DNA of 63,980 nucleotides from JBKBKC01 sp046294265 (GCA_046294265.1 JBKBKC010000017.1:1-63980); one strand, 5' to 3'. Shown: positions 7,952-17,548, numbered from the stretch's first letter. Notes: generated by a model not told the origin, from the letters alone. Translations and numbers: made by a program.

Positions 7952-8656
7952 TCACAAAATCCCGTCCAGCGCGCAGATCGCCACCGCCTCGGCGCGGGTA
8001 TGCACGCCCAGGCTGCGCTTGGCGTTCTCGATATGGTAATGCGCGGTCGCCGCACTGATGCCCAGCGCGGCCCCGATCCCCGCATCCGGCATCCCCCGCG
8101 CGGCCAGCCGCAGACACTCGCGCTGCCGTTCGGTCAGCGCGGGCGCCTCCGGCAGGCGCGCGCCAAAGCCGGGCGCCTCGTGGCAGCGGTCATGTACCGC
8201 ATGGGCGAGGGCCGCCAGCCCCGCCCGCGCGCCCATGTCCACCGCCACCGGCACCAGCGCGGCCAGCGTCACCAGCCCCTGATACCCCCCCGGCCCGTGC
8301 ACCGGCACCGCCATCACCTCGGCCCAGCCAAAGGCGCGCGCGGCCTCCACCGTCTCCGCCCCGCCGGGATAGCGGCGCAGGGTGGGCTCGGCTTCGGTCA
8401 TCAGGAATGCCGTTCGGGTGGTGCGGGCATGGGCCACCACGGGGTCGGTGGCGAACAGGCCCCGCGCGGCATAGGCGCGGTTCCAGGCCTCGGGCCAGGT
8501 GTTGAAATAGAACCGATAGACGCGCGACGCCGCCAGCCCCACCCAGCCCCCGGCGGCGGCATGGGGAAACCCGCGCGCGCCCGCCTCGGCCAGAAAACGC
8601 GCGACCGCCCCCTCGGGTGCCGTGGCGGTGGCGATGGCGGTCAGGGCGTCGGGCAT
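7952..8656 (-). CDS. LuxR-family regulator with autoinducer-binding domain (LuxR solo)
   Basis: The 234-residue protein starts at MPDALTAIA. Its N-terminal domain (about 15-160) matches the autoinducer-binding fold: FNTWPEAWNRAYAARGL followed by TDPVVAHAR, which carries the conserved W, Y and D-P residues. The C-terminal LuxR/FixJ helix-turn-helix (about 168-228) includes LTERQRECLRLAARG and ISAATAHYHIENAKRSLG. It should bind an acyl-homoserine-lactone-like ligand and control transcription. No luxI is in the window. The 102-bp gap to the downstream autotransporter suggests that gene as a possible target; this is inference. Confidence 0.85.
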   Translation of the reverse strand: MPDALTAIATATAPEGAVARFLAEAGARGFPHAAAGGWVGLAASRVYRFYFNTWPEAWNRAYAARGLFATDPVVAHARTTRTAFLMTEAEPTLRRYPGGAETVEAARAFGWAEVMAVPVHGPGGYQGLVTLAALVPVAVDMGARAGLAALAHAVHDRCHEAPGFGARLPEAPALTERQRECLRLAARGMPDAGIGAALGISAATAHYHIENAKRSLGVHTRAEAVAICALDGIL

Positions 8657-8860
8657 GGGGCGGCCTCGCACACTGGCCACCCGAACCTACGCCAGACCGC
8701 CCGCCGCGGGCAAGGGTCGCGCGTTGCGTTAACCGGGGGGGCGGCGCGCGGGCTGTCGGGACGGAAAACCGACGCAAAGCCGACGCGTGCGGGACGGATG
8801 CCAGACGCCCGCATCCCGCTGGATTTCCACGTTAACCACGCAAGACTCAGGCTGATTCGC

Positions 8861-11050
8861 CTACATGAAACTCTGCGGGTCGATGTCGATGGCCAGACGC
8901 ACCGACCCCGGCAGCTTCACCTGCGCCACCCAGGCCGCCAGCGCAGCCTGCAACGGCGCCGCCTTGTCGGCCTTGACCAGCAGACGCACCCGATGCCGCC
9001 CGCGAACCCGCGCGACCGGGGCCGGGGCGGGGCCGTATACCTGCGCGCCGATGGCCCGCAAGGGCGCATCAAGGCGCGCGAGTTCCGACCCGATATCAAA
9101 CACTTGCGCGACATCCGGCCCGGTCAGGATCACCCCCGCCATGCGCCCGTAAGGCGGCGACCCCGCCACCCGCCGCTCCGCCGCCTCGGCGGCCCAGAAC
9201 GCCTCTTCATCGCCGCCCAGGATGGCGCGGATCACCGGATGCTCGGGCTGGTGCGTCTGCAACCAGGCCTCGCCGGGCTTGTCTGCCCGCCCCGCGCGGC
9301 CCGCCACCTGCCGCATCAGCTGGAACGTCCGTTCCGCCGCGCGCAGGTCAGACCCCTGCAAACCAAGGTCGGCATCTATCACACCCACCAGCGTAAGATG
9401 CGGAAAGTTATGGCCTTTTGCCACGATCTGCGTGCCGATCACGATGTCTGCCCCACCCTCCGCGATGACCGAAATCTGCTCTTTGAGCGCCCGCGCGCTG
9501 CCGAAAAGGTCCGATGACAGCACCGCCACCCGCGCGTCGGGAAACCGCGCCGCCACCTCCTCGGCCAGCCGCTCCACCCCCGGCCCCACAGCCGCCATCC
9601 GCCCCTCGACCCCGCAGGCGGGGCACGCGACAGGCACAGGTTTGGTGGCCCCGCACTGATGGCACACCAACCTGTTGAGAAACCGATGCTCCACCATCCG
9701 CGCATCGCACTGGTCGCAGCCCACCTGCGCCCCGCAGGCCCGGCACAGCGTCACCGGCGCGAACCCCCGCCGGTTCAGGAACAGCATCGCCTGCTCCCCC
9801 CGCCCCGTCACCGCTGCCACCTTGGCCGCCAGAGTCTCGCTGATCCAACGGTCAGCGGGCAGCTTTTCGGCACGCATATCAATGGCTTGCATGACCGGCA
9901 TCACGGCGGCTCCGAACCGCGCCGACAGGTCCAGCCGCGCATATTTCCCGGCCTCGACATTGGCCCATGTCTCCAGACTGGGGGTCGCCGAGGCCAGCAC
10001 CACCGCCGCCCCCGCCATCGCGCCGCGCAGCACGGCCATGTCTCGGGCGTTATACAGCACGCCCTCCTCCTGCTTGTAGGAACCGTCGTGTTCCTCATCC
10101 ACCACGATCAGACCAAGCTCTTGAAACGGCAAGAAAAGCGCCGACCGCGCCCCCACCACCATGGCCGCACCTCCATGCGCCGCCATCCGCCACAGCCGCC
10201 GCCGCTCGGTCATCGTGACGCCCGAATGCCACTCGGCCGGCCGCGCCCCGAACCGCGCCTCCACCCGCGTCAGGAACTCTGCCGTAAGCGCGATTTCGGG
10301 AAGCAGGACAAGGGCTTGCCGCCCGGTCTTGAGGCATTCCGCCACCGCCTCCAGATAGACCTCGGTCTTGCCTGAACCCGTCACCCCCTTCAAGAGCGTG
10401 CAGGAATACCCGCCCAAGGCGACCGCAGCCACCAGCGCATCCCCCGCCGCCACCTGATCGCCCACCAGCCGCACCGGGCGCCCCGGGGCCAGCGGCGGAT
10501 AGGGCACATCCTTGGGCGCCTCCTCTTCCGCCAGCACACCCATGGCCACCAAGCCCTTGACAACGCTGGCCCCGCAGCCCGCAGCCTCTATCAGTTCGGG
10601 CAGCGTCACCGCCTCGCCCCGCCAGTCGCGCAGCGCATCCACCACCCGGTGGCGCGCAGGCGTCAGGCTGTTGGGCACGGGCCCCGCCAGCCGATAGACG
10701 CGGCGCACCGCAGGCGGGTCCGCCAGCCCCGGCGCGCGGGTCGCAAGGCGCAGCATCGCGGGCAAGGGGGTCAGCGTGTAATCGGCTGCACGGCATAGGA
10801 AATTCCGCATCTCGGCCCGCATCGGCGGCACGTCCAGCACCCGCCCGACCGTCCGCAACCTGGCCGGATCGAACCGCCCTTCGCCCGGCCCCCAGACCAC
10901 CCCCAGCACCCGGCGCGGCCCCAGCGGCACCTCCACGAAATCGCCCGTCCCGCAGCCCCCCTCGGGCGCGCGGTAGTCCAGCACACGGCCCAGCGGTTCG
11001 GTGGTTAGCACCCCCACCGTGTCGCCGGCTGCAAAGACCCGATCCGCCAT
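8861..11050 (-). CDS. priA: Primosomal protein N' (replication restart helicase PriA)
   Basis: The 729-residue protein starts at MADRVFAAG; 24 extra upstream residues in frame are not family-like. The N-terminal ~200 residues are the DNA-binding 3'BD and winged-helix region. The helicase core has Walker A GVTGSGKT (222-229) and DEEH. Between the two helicase lobes lies a zinc-binding insert with paired cysteines (CRACGAQVGCDQC and CHQCGA...CPACG). PriA reloads the replicative helicase at collapsed forks. It is divergent from the transaldolase gene across 71 bp. Confidence 0.95.
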   Translation of the reverse strand: MADRVFAAGDTVGVLTTEPLGRVLDYRAPEGGCGTGDFVEVPLGPRRVLGVVWGPGEGRFDPARLRTVGRVLDVPPMRAEMRNFLCRAADYTLTPLPAMLRLATRAPGLADPPAVRRVYRLAGPVPNSLTPARHRVVDALRDWRGEAVTLPELIEAAGCGASVVKGLVAMGVLAEEEAPKDVPYPPLAPGRPVRLVGDQVAAGDALVAAVALGGYSCTLLKGVTGSGKTEVYLEAVAECLKTGRQALVLLPEIALTAEFLTRVEARFGARPAEWHSGVTMTERRRLWRMAAHGGAAMVVGARSALFLPFQELGLIVVDEEHDGSYKQEEGVLYNARDMAVLRGAMAGAAVVLASATPSLETWANVEAGKYARLDLSARFGAAVMPVMQAIDMRAEKLPADRWISETLAAKVAAVTGRGEQAMLFLNRRGFAPVTLCRACGAQVGCDQCDARMVEHRFLNRLVCHQCGATKPVPVACPACGVEGRMAAVGPGVERLAEEVAARFPDARVAVLSSDLFGSARALKEQISVIAEGGADIVIGTQIVAKGHNFPHLTLVGVIDADLGLQGSDLRAAERTFQLMRQVAGRAGRADKPGEAWLQTHQPEHPVIRAILGGDEEAFWAAEAAERRVAGSPPYGRMAGVILTGPDVAQVFDIGSELARLDAPLRAIGAQVYGPAPAPVARVRGRHRVRLLVKADKAAPLQAALAAWVAQVKLPGSVRLAIDIDPQSFM

Positions 11051-11121
11051 GGCCGCCTTCCCCCCCGCACCGCTTTGGGGTAAACCCCGCACAGATGCGT
11101 CACAACCCCCGAGGGCAGCCA

Positions 11122-11775
11122 ATGAAATTCTTCGTCGATACCGCCGATGTGGCCGCGATTGCGGAACTGGCTGAGCTTGGCATGGTGGACGGGGTGACCA
11201 CGAACCCGTCGCTTATCCTCAAGTCCGGCCGCGATATCCTTGAAGTTACAAAGGAAATCTGCGGCATGGTCTCGGGCCCGGTGTCGGCGGAGGTGGTCGC
11301 CCTCACTTTCGAGGACATGATCGCCGAGGGCCGCAAGCTGGCCGCCATAGCGCCAAACATCGCCGTCAAGGTGCCGTTGACCTGGGACGGGCTGAAAACC
11401 TGCAAGGTGCTCTCGGGCGATGGGTTCATGGTGAACGTGACGCTGTGTTTCAGCGCCAACCAGGCCCTGCTCGCAGCCAAGGCGGGGGCGACCTTCATCA
11501 GCCCTTTCATCGGGCGGATGGACGATATCAACATGGACGGCATGGATCTGATCGGCGATATCCGCGAGATCTATGACAATTACGACTTCAAGACCCAGAT
11601 CCTCGCGGCCTCGATCCGCACGGTGAACCATGTGACGCAATGCGCACTCGTGGGCGCCGATGTCATCACCGCCCCCCCCGCCGTGATCAAGAGCCTGGCC
11701 AGCCACCCGCTGACCGACAAGGGGCTGGACCAATTCATGAAGGATTGGGAAAAAACGGGGCAGAAAATCCTGTAA
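11122..11775 (+). CDS. Transaldolase / fructose-6-phosphate aldolase
   Basis: The 217-residue protein is the short (MipB/TalC-type) transaldolase that moves dihydroxyacetone units between sugar phosphates. The start MKFFVDTADV is the family N-terminus; nine extra upstream codons are ignored. Catalytic residues visible are D6, N28 (TTNPS) and the Schiff-base Lys K83 (NIAVKVPLT). SRTV is replaced by ASIRTVNHV. The protein cannot be split between transaldolase and F6P aldolase by eye. It stands alone between priA and the DUF484 gene. Confidence 0.9.
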   Translation: MKFFVDTADVAAIAELAELGMVDGVTTNPSLILKSGRDILEVTKEICGMVSGPVSAEVVALTFEDMIAEGRKLAAIAPNIAVKVPLTWDGLKTCKVLSGDGFMVNVTLCFSANQALLAAKAGATFISPFIGRMDDINMDGMDLIGDIREIYDNYDFKTQILAASIRTVNHVTQCALVGADVITAPPAVIKSLASHPLTDKGLDQFMKDWEKTGQKIL

Positions 11776-11823
11776 CGATGGTGTAATGTCCGTGCAAACA
11801 ACAAACGAACGGGCAGTGACATC

Positions 11824-12516
11824 ATGATTTCCCAAGACCTGCGGGACCGCCTCATCGCGGAACCCGAGACGATTCTGGACGACCGCGAGGTGATGAGCGC
11901 CCTCATCGGGGCCAATGAGCGCGCGATGGGGTCGAACATCGTCGATCTGCGCGGCATCGCGATGGAGCGGCTTGAGGCCCGGCTGGACCGGCTGGAGGAT
12001 ACGCATCGCAACGTGATCGCGGCGGCCTATGAGAACCTCGCAGGCACAAACCAGGTGCACCGCGCGATCCTGCAAATGCTCGATCCGCTGACATTCGAGG
12101 ATTTTCTCAAGGGCTTGGCAGGCGACGTTGCCCTGACGCTGCGGGTCGATTGCATCCGGCTTGTGCTGGAATCCGTGCAGGGCGCGGACGATCCGGCGCT
12201 GCGTCGGCTGGGCGAAGTGCTGATCGTGGCCGAGCCGGGCTTTACCGCGACCTATGCCGCGGGGGGGCGCAACGTGTCGGTGCGGCCGGTGACCCTGCGG
12301 CAGGTGATGCCGGGGTCGGAGGCGATCTATGGCGACAAGGCCGCCTTCATCCGGTCCGAGGCGCTGATGCGGCTGGACTTTGGCGCGGGGCGTCTGCCGG
12401 GGATGCTGGTCATGGGGGCGGAGGATCCGCACCAGTTCCGCCCGGCGCAAGGCACGGATCTTCTGGCCTTTTTCGCCAGCGTGTTCGAGCGGACGATGCG
12501 CCGCTGGCTGTCATGA
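11824..12516 (+). CDS. DUF484 family protein
   Basis: The 230-residue protein belongs to DUF484, a GAF-like family usually encoded just upstream of xerC, as here. It has an N-terminal coiled helix (about 35-70, RLEARLDRLEDTHRNV) and a C-terminal alpha/beta domain with LDFGAGRLPGMLVMGAEDP and FFASVFERTMRRWL. Its stop overlaps the xerC start as ATGA, so the two are translationally coupled. The function is unknown. Confidence 0.88.
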   Translation: MISQDLRDRLIAEPETILDDREVMSALIGANERAMGSNIVDLRGIAMERLEARLDRLEDTHRNVIAAAYENLAGTNQVHRAILQMLDPLTFEDFLKGLAGDVALTLRVDCIRLVLESVQGADDPALRRLGEVLIVAEPGFTATYAAGGRNVSVRPVTLRQVMPGSEAIYGDKAAFIRSEALMRLDFGAGRLPGMLVMGAEDPHQFRPAQGTDLLAFFASVFERTMRRWLS

Positions 12517-13436
12517 GCCTGGCCATCTCGCCCGCAGCACGGGTGGCGATGGCCGAGTGGCTGGACCATCTGCGCGCGCTGGACGGGGCGGCGGACAACA
12601 CCGTTGCGGCCTATGCGCGCGACGTGAGGGCCTGGCTTGCGTTCCTCTCGGACCATCGCGGCGGCACGGAAGGCCTGCGCGCCATTGCAGCCGTGCCGCA
12701 GACCGACCTGCGCGCCTTTGTGGCGGCCGAGCGGGGTCGAGGACTTTCGGCGCGGTCCATGGCGCGGGTTTTGTCGGCGGTGAAAGGGTTTACCGCCTGG
12801 CTGGCCGACCGCGAGGGGGTTGACGCAACCGCAGCCCTGGCCGCCCGCGCCCCGAAATACCGCCGCAAGCTGCCCCGTCCGCTGTCCGAAACCGCCGCCC
12901 GCGATGTGCTGGATCAGGTGGGCGACGATGCGGCCCTGCCCTGGATCGCCGCGCGCGACCGGGCGGTGGTGACGCTGCTTTACGGATGCGGGCTGCGCAT
13001 TTCCGAGGCGTTGGGGCTGCCGGGGGCCGCGAGCCCCCTTCCGGCCGTCCTGCGCATCTCGGGCAAGGGCGGGAAAGAGCGGCTGGTGCCGGTGCTGCCC
13101 GTGGCGCAGGCGGCGGTGGCCGAGTATGTGCGGCTGTGCCCGTTCGAGATCACCCGCGATGCCCCGCTGTTCCGGGGTGCACGCGGGGGCCCGTTGAACC
13201 CCGGCATCCTGCAGGCCGCCATGGCGCGGGTGCGCGCGCGTCTGGGCCTGCCTGCCAGTGCCACGCCGCACGCGCTGCGCCATTCCTTTGCCACCCATCT
13301 TCTGGTTGCGGGGGGCGACCTGCGCGCGATACAGGAACTCCTTGGCCATGCCTCGCTGTCCACCACGCAGGGCTATACGGCCGTCGATACCGCGCGGTTG
13401 ATGGAGGTTTACGCCCGCGCCCACCCCCGCGCGTGA
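12513..13436 (+). CDS. xerC: Tyrosine recombinase XerC
   Basis: The 307-residue protein resolves chromosome dimers at dif together with XerD. The N-terminal SAM-like domain spans 10-110. The catalytic domain carries R162 (LRISEAL), K185 (SGKGGKER), H253 and R256 (HALRHSF), H279 (GHAS) and the nucleophile Y288 (GYTAVD). The genomic position after DUF484, with a four-base overlap, supports a housekeeping XerC rather than a mobile-element integrase. Confidence 0.93.
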   Translation: MSLAISPAARVAMAEWLDHLRALDGAADNTVAAYARDVRAWLAFLSDHRGGTEGLRAIAAVPQTDLRAFVAAERGRGLSARSMARVLSAVKGFTAWLADREGVDATAALAARAPKYRRKLPRPLSETAARDVLDQVGDDAALPWIAARDRAVVTLLYGCGLRISEALGLPGAASPLPAVLRISGKGGKERLVPVLPVAQAAVAEYVRLCPFEITRDAPLFRGARGGPLNPGILQAAMARVRARLGLPASATPHALRHSFATHLLVAGGDLRAIQELLGHASLSTTQGYTAVDTARLMEVYARAHPRA

Positions 13437-13447
13437 AAGGTTCCGGC

Positions 13448-14143
13448 ATGTCCCTCAGGCTCAAGGCGCTTTCGGTGCACCTGCTCACCGCCACGGGGGC
13501 GGTCCTGTCGATGCTGGCCATGCTCGCCGCGGTCGAGGAACGCTGGAGCCTGATGTTCCTGTGGCTTGTTGTGGCGCTGGTCGTCGATGGCGTGGATGGC
13601 CCGCTGGCGCGGCGCTATGACGTGAAATCGAACTGGCCCACCTATGACGGCGTGCTGATGGACCTGATCGTGGACTACCTCACCTATGTGTTCATCCCGG
13701 CCTATGCGCTGTTCAAATCAGGCCTGCTGACCGGCTGGACCGGGTGGATCGCGATCATCGTGATCGTCTATGGCTCGGTCATCTATTTCGCCGATACCCG
13801 CATGAAGACAAAGGACAATTCCTTTTCGGGCTTTCCGGCCTGCTGGAACATGGTTGTGCTGGTGCTGTTCGCGCTCAGCCCCGGGCAATGGCTGACGCTG
13901 GCCATCGTGGTGGCGCTGACGGTCGCGATGTTCCTGAACCTGAAATTCATCCACCCCGTGCGCACCGAACGCTGGCGCTCCGTCTCGCTTCCCGTGGCAT
14001 TTGCCTGGGTCGGTTTTGCCAGTTGGGCGGCTTGGGTGAACTTTGACGAAGGCACCTGGGCGCATTGGGGGCTGGTGCTGACCTCGGCTTATCTGGGGCT
14101 TGCGGGCATCGCGCAGCAAGCGTTTCCGGCGCGGGTTCGTTAG
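13448..14143 (+). CDS. pcs: Phosphatidylcholine synthase
   Basis: The 231-residue integral membrane enzyme condenses CDP-diacylglycerol with choline to make phosphatidylcholine. The CDP-alcohol phosphotransferase motif is complete: D47-G48, D50-G51, A54-R55, G68, D72 and D76. The surrounding stretches (RRYDVKSNWPTYDG and DLIVDYLTYVFIPAY) are typical of Pcs rather than of PgsA or PssA. About seven or eight hydrophobic helices are visible. It starts 11 bp after xerC and ends directly at a G/C-run hairpin (repeat copy 2). Confidence 0.92.
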   Translation: MSLRLKALSVHLLTATGAVLSMLAMLAAVEERWSLMFLWLVVALVVDGVDGPLARRYDVKSNWPTYDGVLMDLIVDYLTYVFIPAYALFKSGLLTGWTGWIAIIVIVYGSVIYFADTRMKTKDNSFSGFPACWNMVVLVLFALSPGQWLTLAIVVALTVAMFLNLKFIHPVRTERWRSVSLPVAFAWVGFASWAAWVNFDEGTWAHWGLVLTSAYLGLAGIAQQAFPARVR

Positions 14144-14198
14144 GGGGCTCTGCCCCCGGCCTGCGGGCACCCCCGGGATATTTCGGCCGGGATGTAAA
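14143..14198. repeat. Dispersed hairpin-plus-tail repeat, copy 2
   Basis: The hairpin GGGGG-CTCTG-CCCCC (14143-14157) begins at the last base of the pcs stop codon. The tail, GGGATATTTCGGCCGGGATG and TAAA at 14175-14198, is the class A tail read on the other strand. The region lies between convergent pcs and the DUF3253 gene and probably acts as a terminator. Confidence 0.7.
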
Positions 14199-14480
14199 CT
14201 AGGGCAGGCTCAGGCGGATCGGGCCCTGCGCGGTCTCGGGGTGGACGGGCCGGCCCCGCTGGGTGGCGACAAGCTGCCCCCCCGCCTGAAGCGCCGCCGC
14301 GACGCGGCGAACCCTGGGCATCAGCGGGCGCCAGTCCGCGGCCAGACCGCGCGCCACCTCGGAGGGGCAGAAACTGCGGCCCCGTCCGCGGTCGAGGGCG
14401 AGGCTCAGCATTGCCGCAGCGATGTCCGCGTCACCCGGTGGCGGGCCCTCGCCGGATGCCGCGTCAGCCAAGCGCCGCAT
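14199..14480 (-). CDS. DUF3253 domain protein
   Basis: The 93-residue protein starts at MRRLADAAS, whose ATG lies inside the 3' end of ileS (17-bp overlap), so it is probably translated by coupling. It matches DUF3253: LDRGRGRSFCPSEVARGL, RPLMPRVRRVAAAL, GQLVATQRGRPV and a C-terminal GPIRL. The fold resembles a winged helix. The function is unknown. The longer in-frame start at 14597 would overlap ileS by about 134 bp and is rejected. Confidence 0.75.
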   Translation of the reverse strand: MRRLADAASGEGPPPGDADIAAAMLSLALDRGRGRSFCPSEVARGLAADWRPLMPRVRRVAAALQAGGQLVATQRGRPVHPETAQGPIRLSLP

Positions 14481-17394
14481 CGCAGCGCGCGCAGGTCGCG
14501 GGGTGCCGGTGATGCCCCACGTCGGGCAGGATCTGCCAGCACCGCTCGCATTTCTGCCCCTCTGCCGGGGCAAAGACCACGGCCACCCCCGGCACATCGA
14601 CCAGCGTGAACGCCCCTTGCGGCGCGGGTTCCCCGGTCAGGGCCAGGCCGCTCGTAATGCACAATTCCGCGAAATCCACAGCCTGCAGTGCCGCCATGAC
14701 CGCCGAATCCTGCACATGCACAACCGGTGCAGCCTCAAGCGAGGCCCCGATCACCTTTGCCGTGCGCTGCACCTCCAGCGCCGCCGTCACCACCCGGCGC
14801 GCCTGCCGGATCCGGTGCCAACGTTCGGCGAGGGCCGCATCGTGCCAGTCGGCGGGGGTCTCGGGAAAGTCGTGCAGGTGGATGCTGTCCTCCTCGGATG
14901 GAAAGCGCGACAGCCACACATCCTCGGCCGTAAACACCAGGATGGGCGCAAGCCAGCCCGTCAGCCGGTGGGACAGCAGGTCCAGCACCGTTCGGCAGGC
15001 CCGCCGGCGCAATGACCCCGGTGCGTCGCAATAGAGCGCGTCCTTGCGGATGTCGAAATAGATCGACGAAAGATCCGTCGTGGCAAAGGCAAAGAGCTTC
15101 TGGAACACGCCGTGGAAATCGTACACATCGTAGCCCTGCCGCACCTCGCCGTCCAGTTCGGCCAGCCGGTGCAGAACCCAGCGTTCTAGCTCAGGCATCC
15201 CGGAGGGGTCCACCCGCTCAGCCTCGGTGAAATCCTTGAGATTGCCGAGGAGGAACCTCAGCGTGTTGCGCAACCGGCGATAGCTGTCGGCCACCCCTTT
15301 CAGGATTTCCTTCCCGATCCGCATGTCCGCCGTATAGTCCGACTGCGCGACCCACAGCCGCAGGATATCCGCGCCGTATTCGTCGATCACCGCTTGCGGG
15401 GCGACCGTATTGCCCAGGGATTTGGACATCTTCATGCCCTTTTCGTCCAGCGTGAAACCGTGGGTCAGCACCCCGCGATAGGGGGCGCGGCCCTTGGTGC
15501 CGCAGGCCTGCAGAAGGCTGGAATGGAACCACCCGCGATGCTGGTCGGTCCCCTCCAGATAAAGGTCCGCGATACCGTCCGCCGCCCCGTCCGCCCGGTC
15601 GCGCAGTACGAAGGCATGGGTGGAACCGCTGTCGAACCACACATCGAGGATGTCAAAGACCTGTTCATAATCGGATGTATCCACAAGGCCATCCAACATC
15701 CGCTCCTTGAAGCCCTGCACATACCAGACATCCGCGCCCTCCGCCTCGAATGCCGCCACGATGCGCGCATTCACCGCCTCGTCGCGCAGCAGGAAGTCCG
15801 GATCGGTCGGCCGCGCGCCCTTCTTGACGAAACAGGTCAGCGGAACGCCCCAGGCGCGCTGCCGCGAGAGCACCCAGTCAGGCCGATGCTCGACCATGGA
15901 ATGCAGGCGGTTGCGCCCCGACTGCGGGGTCCAATGCACCAGGCTGTTGATTGAGGTCAGGGCGCGGGCCCGGATTGTTTCTCCATGGGCACCAATGCCA
16001 TCATCCAGCGGCCGGTCGATCGCCACGAACCACTGCGGCGTGTTGCGATAGATCACCGGAGCCTTGGACCGCCAGGAATGCGGATAGCTGTGCCGCAGCT
16101 TCGCCTTGGCAAAGAGCGCCCCGGCCCCGTGCAGCGCCTTGATCACGCTGACATTGGCGGGGCCTTCCTTGCCCTCGGGCGTGATGATGTGCTGCCCGCC
16201 AAACAGCGGCAGGTCGCCGCGGTAGCTGCCGTCAGGTTCGACGTTGTAGGTCATCGGCAGGCCAAACTTCTGGCCCAGGATATAGTCATCATCGCCATGG
16301 CTGGGCGCAGTATGCACGAACCCCGTGCCCGCCTCATCGGTCACATGGTCACCCGGCAGCATTGGCACGTCGAAATCCCATTCGCCCGCGCCCCCCTCGA
16401 TCCCGCGGAACGGATGCGCGAGGGTCAACCCGGCCAGTTCCTCACCCGCCACGTCCCGCAGGCGGCGATACATCGTGCCGTCCAGCTTGGCCGCAGCCAT
16501 CACCTGCGCCGCCAGACTGTCGGCCATCAGATAGACCGTTCCGATGGTCGCATTGCTCTCGGCCGGCCGCCCGATCACCTCGTAAAGCCCATAGGCGATC
16601 CCCGCCCCATAGGCCACGGCGCGGTTCTGCGGGATCGTCCATGGCGTGGTCGTCCAGATCACGACCCGCGCTTTCATCTTGGCCAAAATATCCCCGCCGG
16701 AGGCAGCCGACGACACCACGGGGAACGGCACCCAGACCTGATGGCTTTGGTGTTCGTGATACTCCACCTCCGCCTCGGCCAGCGCCGTCTTTTCCACGGG
16801 CGACCACATCACGGGCTTCGAGCCCTGATACAGCGATCCGTTCATCACAAACCGCATGAATTCGCCCGCAATCACCGCCTCGGCGTGATAGTCCATGGTC
16901 AAATAGGGCCTGTCCCAGGCTCCGGTCACACCCAGCCGCTTGAACTCCTCGCGCTGCACCCCGATCCAGCCTTCCGCGAATTTGCGGCATTCCTGGCGGA
17001 AGGCCACAACATCCACGTCGTCCTTGTTCAGACCCTTCGCGCGATACTGCTCCTCGATCTTCCACTCGATGGGCAGGCCGTGGCAATCCCAACCGGGCAC
17101 ATAGCGCGCGTCCCGTCCCATCATCTGCTGGCTGCGCACCACCATGTCCTTCAGCACCTTGTTCAGCGCGTGCCCGATGTGCAGATGCCCGTTGGCATAG
17201 GGCGGCCCGTCATGCAGCACGAAGGGCGCGCGCCCCGCCGCGCCTTCGCGCAGCCGGTCATAGACCCCGATGCGCGCCCACCGGTCCAGCCAGCCGGGCT
17301 CGCGCGCAGGCAGGCCCGCGCGCATCGGGAAATCGGTCTCGGGCAAGAACACGGTGTCGCGGTAATCGGGAACAGTGGCGGTATCGGCGCACAT
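14464..17394 (-). CDS. ileS: Isoleucine--tRNA ligase
   Basis: The 976-residue class I synthetase charges tRNA-Ile. It has HIGH at 72-75 (HLHIGHALNK), the editing domain with WTTTPWTIP (about 247-255), KMSKSLGNT near 650, the anticodon domain, and a C-terminal zinc finger (CERCW...CARCDAALG). An oddity: residues ~232-242, just before the editing WTTTPWTIP motif, read GGDILAKMKAR and are encoded by a near-exact copy of the dispersed class A tail (16672-16700). The frame stays open, so the enzyme should be functional. Its 3' end overlaps the DUF3253 start. Confidence 0.96.
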   Translation of the reverse strand: MCADTATVPDYRDTVFLPETDFPMRAGLPAREPGWLDRWARIGVYDRLREGAAGRAPFVLHDGPPYANGHLHIGHALNKVLKDMVVRSQQMMGRDARYVPGWDCHGLPIEWKIEEQYRAKGLNKDDVDVVAFRQECRKFAEGWIGVQREEFKRLGVTGAWDRPYLTMDYHAEAVIAGEFMRFVMNGSLYQGSKPVMWSPVEKTALAEAEVEYHEHQSHQVWVPFPVVSSAASGGDILAKMKARVVIWTTTPWTIPQNRAVAYGAGIAYGLYEVIGRPAESNATIGTVYLMADSLAAQVMAAAKLDGTMYRRLRDVAGEELAGLTLAHPFRGIEGGAGEWDFDVPMLPGDHVTDEAGTGFVHTAPSHGDDDYILGQKFGLPMTYNVEPDGSYRGDLPLFGGQHIITPEGKEGPANVSVIKALHGAGALFAKAKLRHSYPHSWRSKAPVIYRNTPQWFVAIDRPLDDGIGAHGETIRARALTSINSLVHWTPQSGRNRLHSMVEHRPDWVLSRQRAWGVPLTCFVKKGARPTDPDFLLRDEAVNARIVAAFEAEGADVWYVQGFKERMLDGLVDTSDYEQVFDILDVWFDSGSTHAFVLRDRADGAADGIADLYLEGTDQHRGWFHSSLLQACGTKGRAPYRGVLTHGFTLDEKGMKMSKSLGNTVAPQAVIDEYGADILRLWVAQSDYTADMRIGKEILKGVADSYRRLRNTLRFLLGNLKDFTEAERVDPSGMPELERWVLHRLAELDGEVRQGYDVYDFHGVFQKLFAFATTDLSSIYFDIRKDALYCDAPGSLRRRACRTVLDLLSHRLTGWLAPILVFTAEDVWLSRFPSEEDSIHLHDFPETPADWHDAALAERWHRIRQARRVVTAALEVQRTAKVIGASLEAAPVVHVQDSAVMAALQAVDFAELCITSGLALTGEPAPQGAFTLVDVPGVAVVFAPAEGQKCERCWQILPDVGHHRHPATCARCDAALG
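16672..16700 (-). repeat. Dispersed repeat tail inside the ileS coding region, copy 3 (class A)
   Basis: TTTCATCTTGGCC, one base, then AAATATCC is found at 16672-16693, followed by CCGCCGG. It differs from copy 4 (17549) at one base in the 22-bp tail core. On the coding strand it reads through in frame in ileS and encodes DILAKMK. The G-run hairpin is absent. Confidence 0.7.
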
Positions 17395-17548
17395 GGGATC
17401 GGTCCTTCGGGAAAGGCGTGACAGGGGAACGGCGGAAAATCCCGGCGCCCGGTTCAGGACGCCGGGCCGCTAATTCGCAAGGGGCGCCCCGTCAACATGC
17501 GCCGGGTTATAGGCCCCGCGCCCCAGCCCGTAAAGCCCGCCCTCCCCC

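Noticed and set aside
8865..11050. Long plus-strand open frames opposite priA (for example 9659-10375)
   Set aside because: High-GC shadow frames; His/Arg/Pro-rich translations with no motifs, while the minus strand encodes complete PriA.
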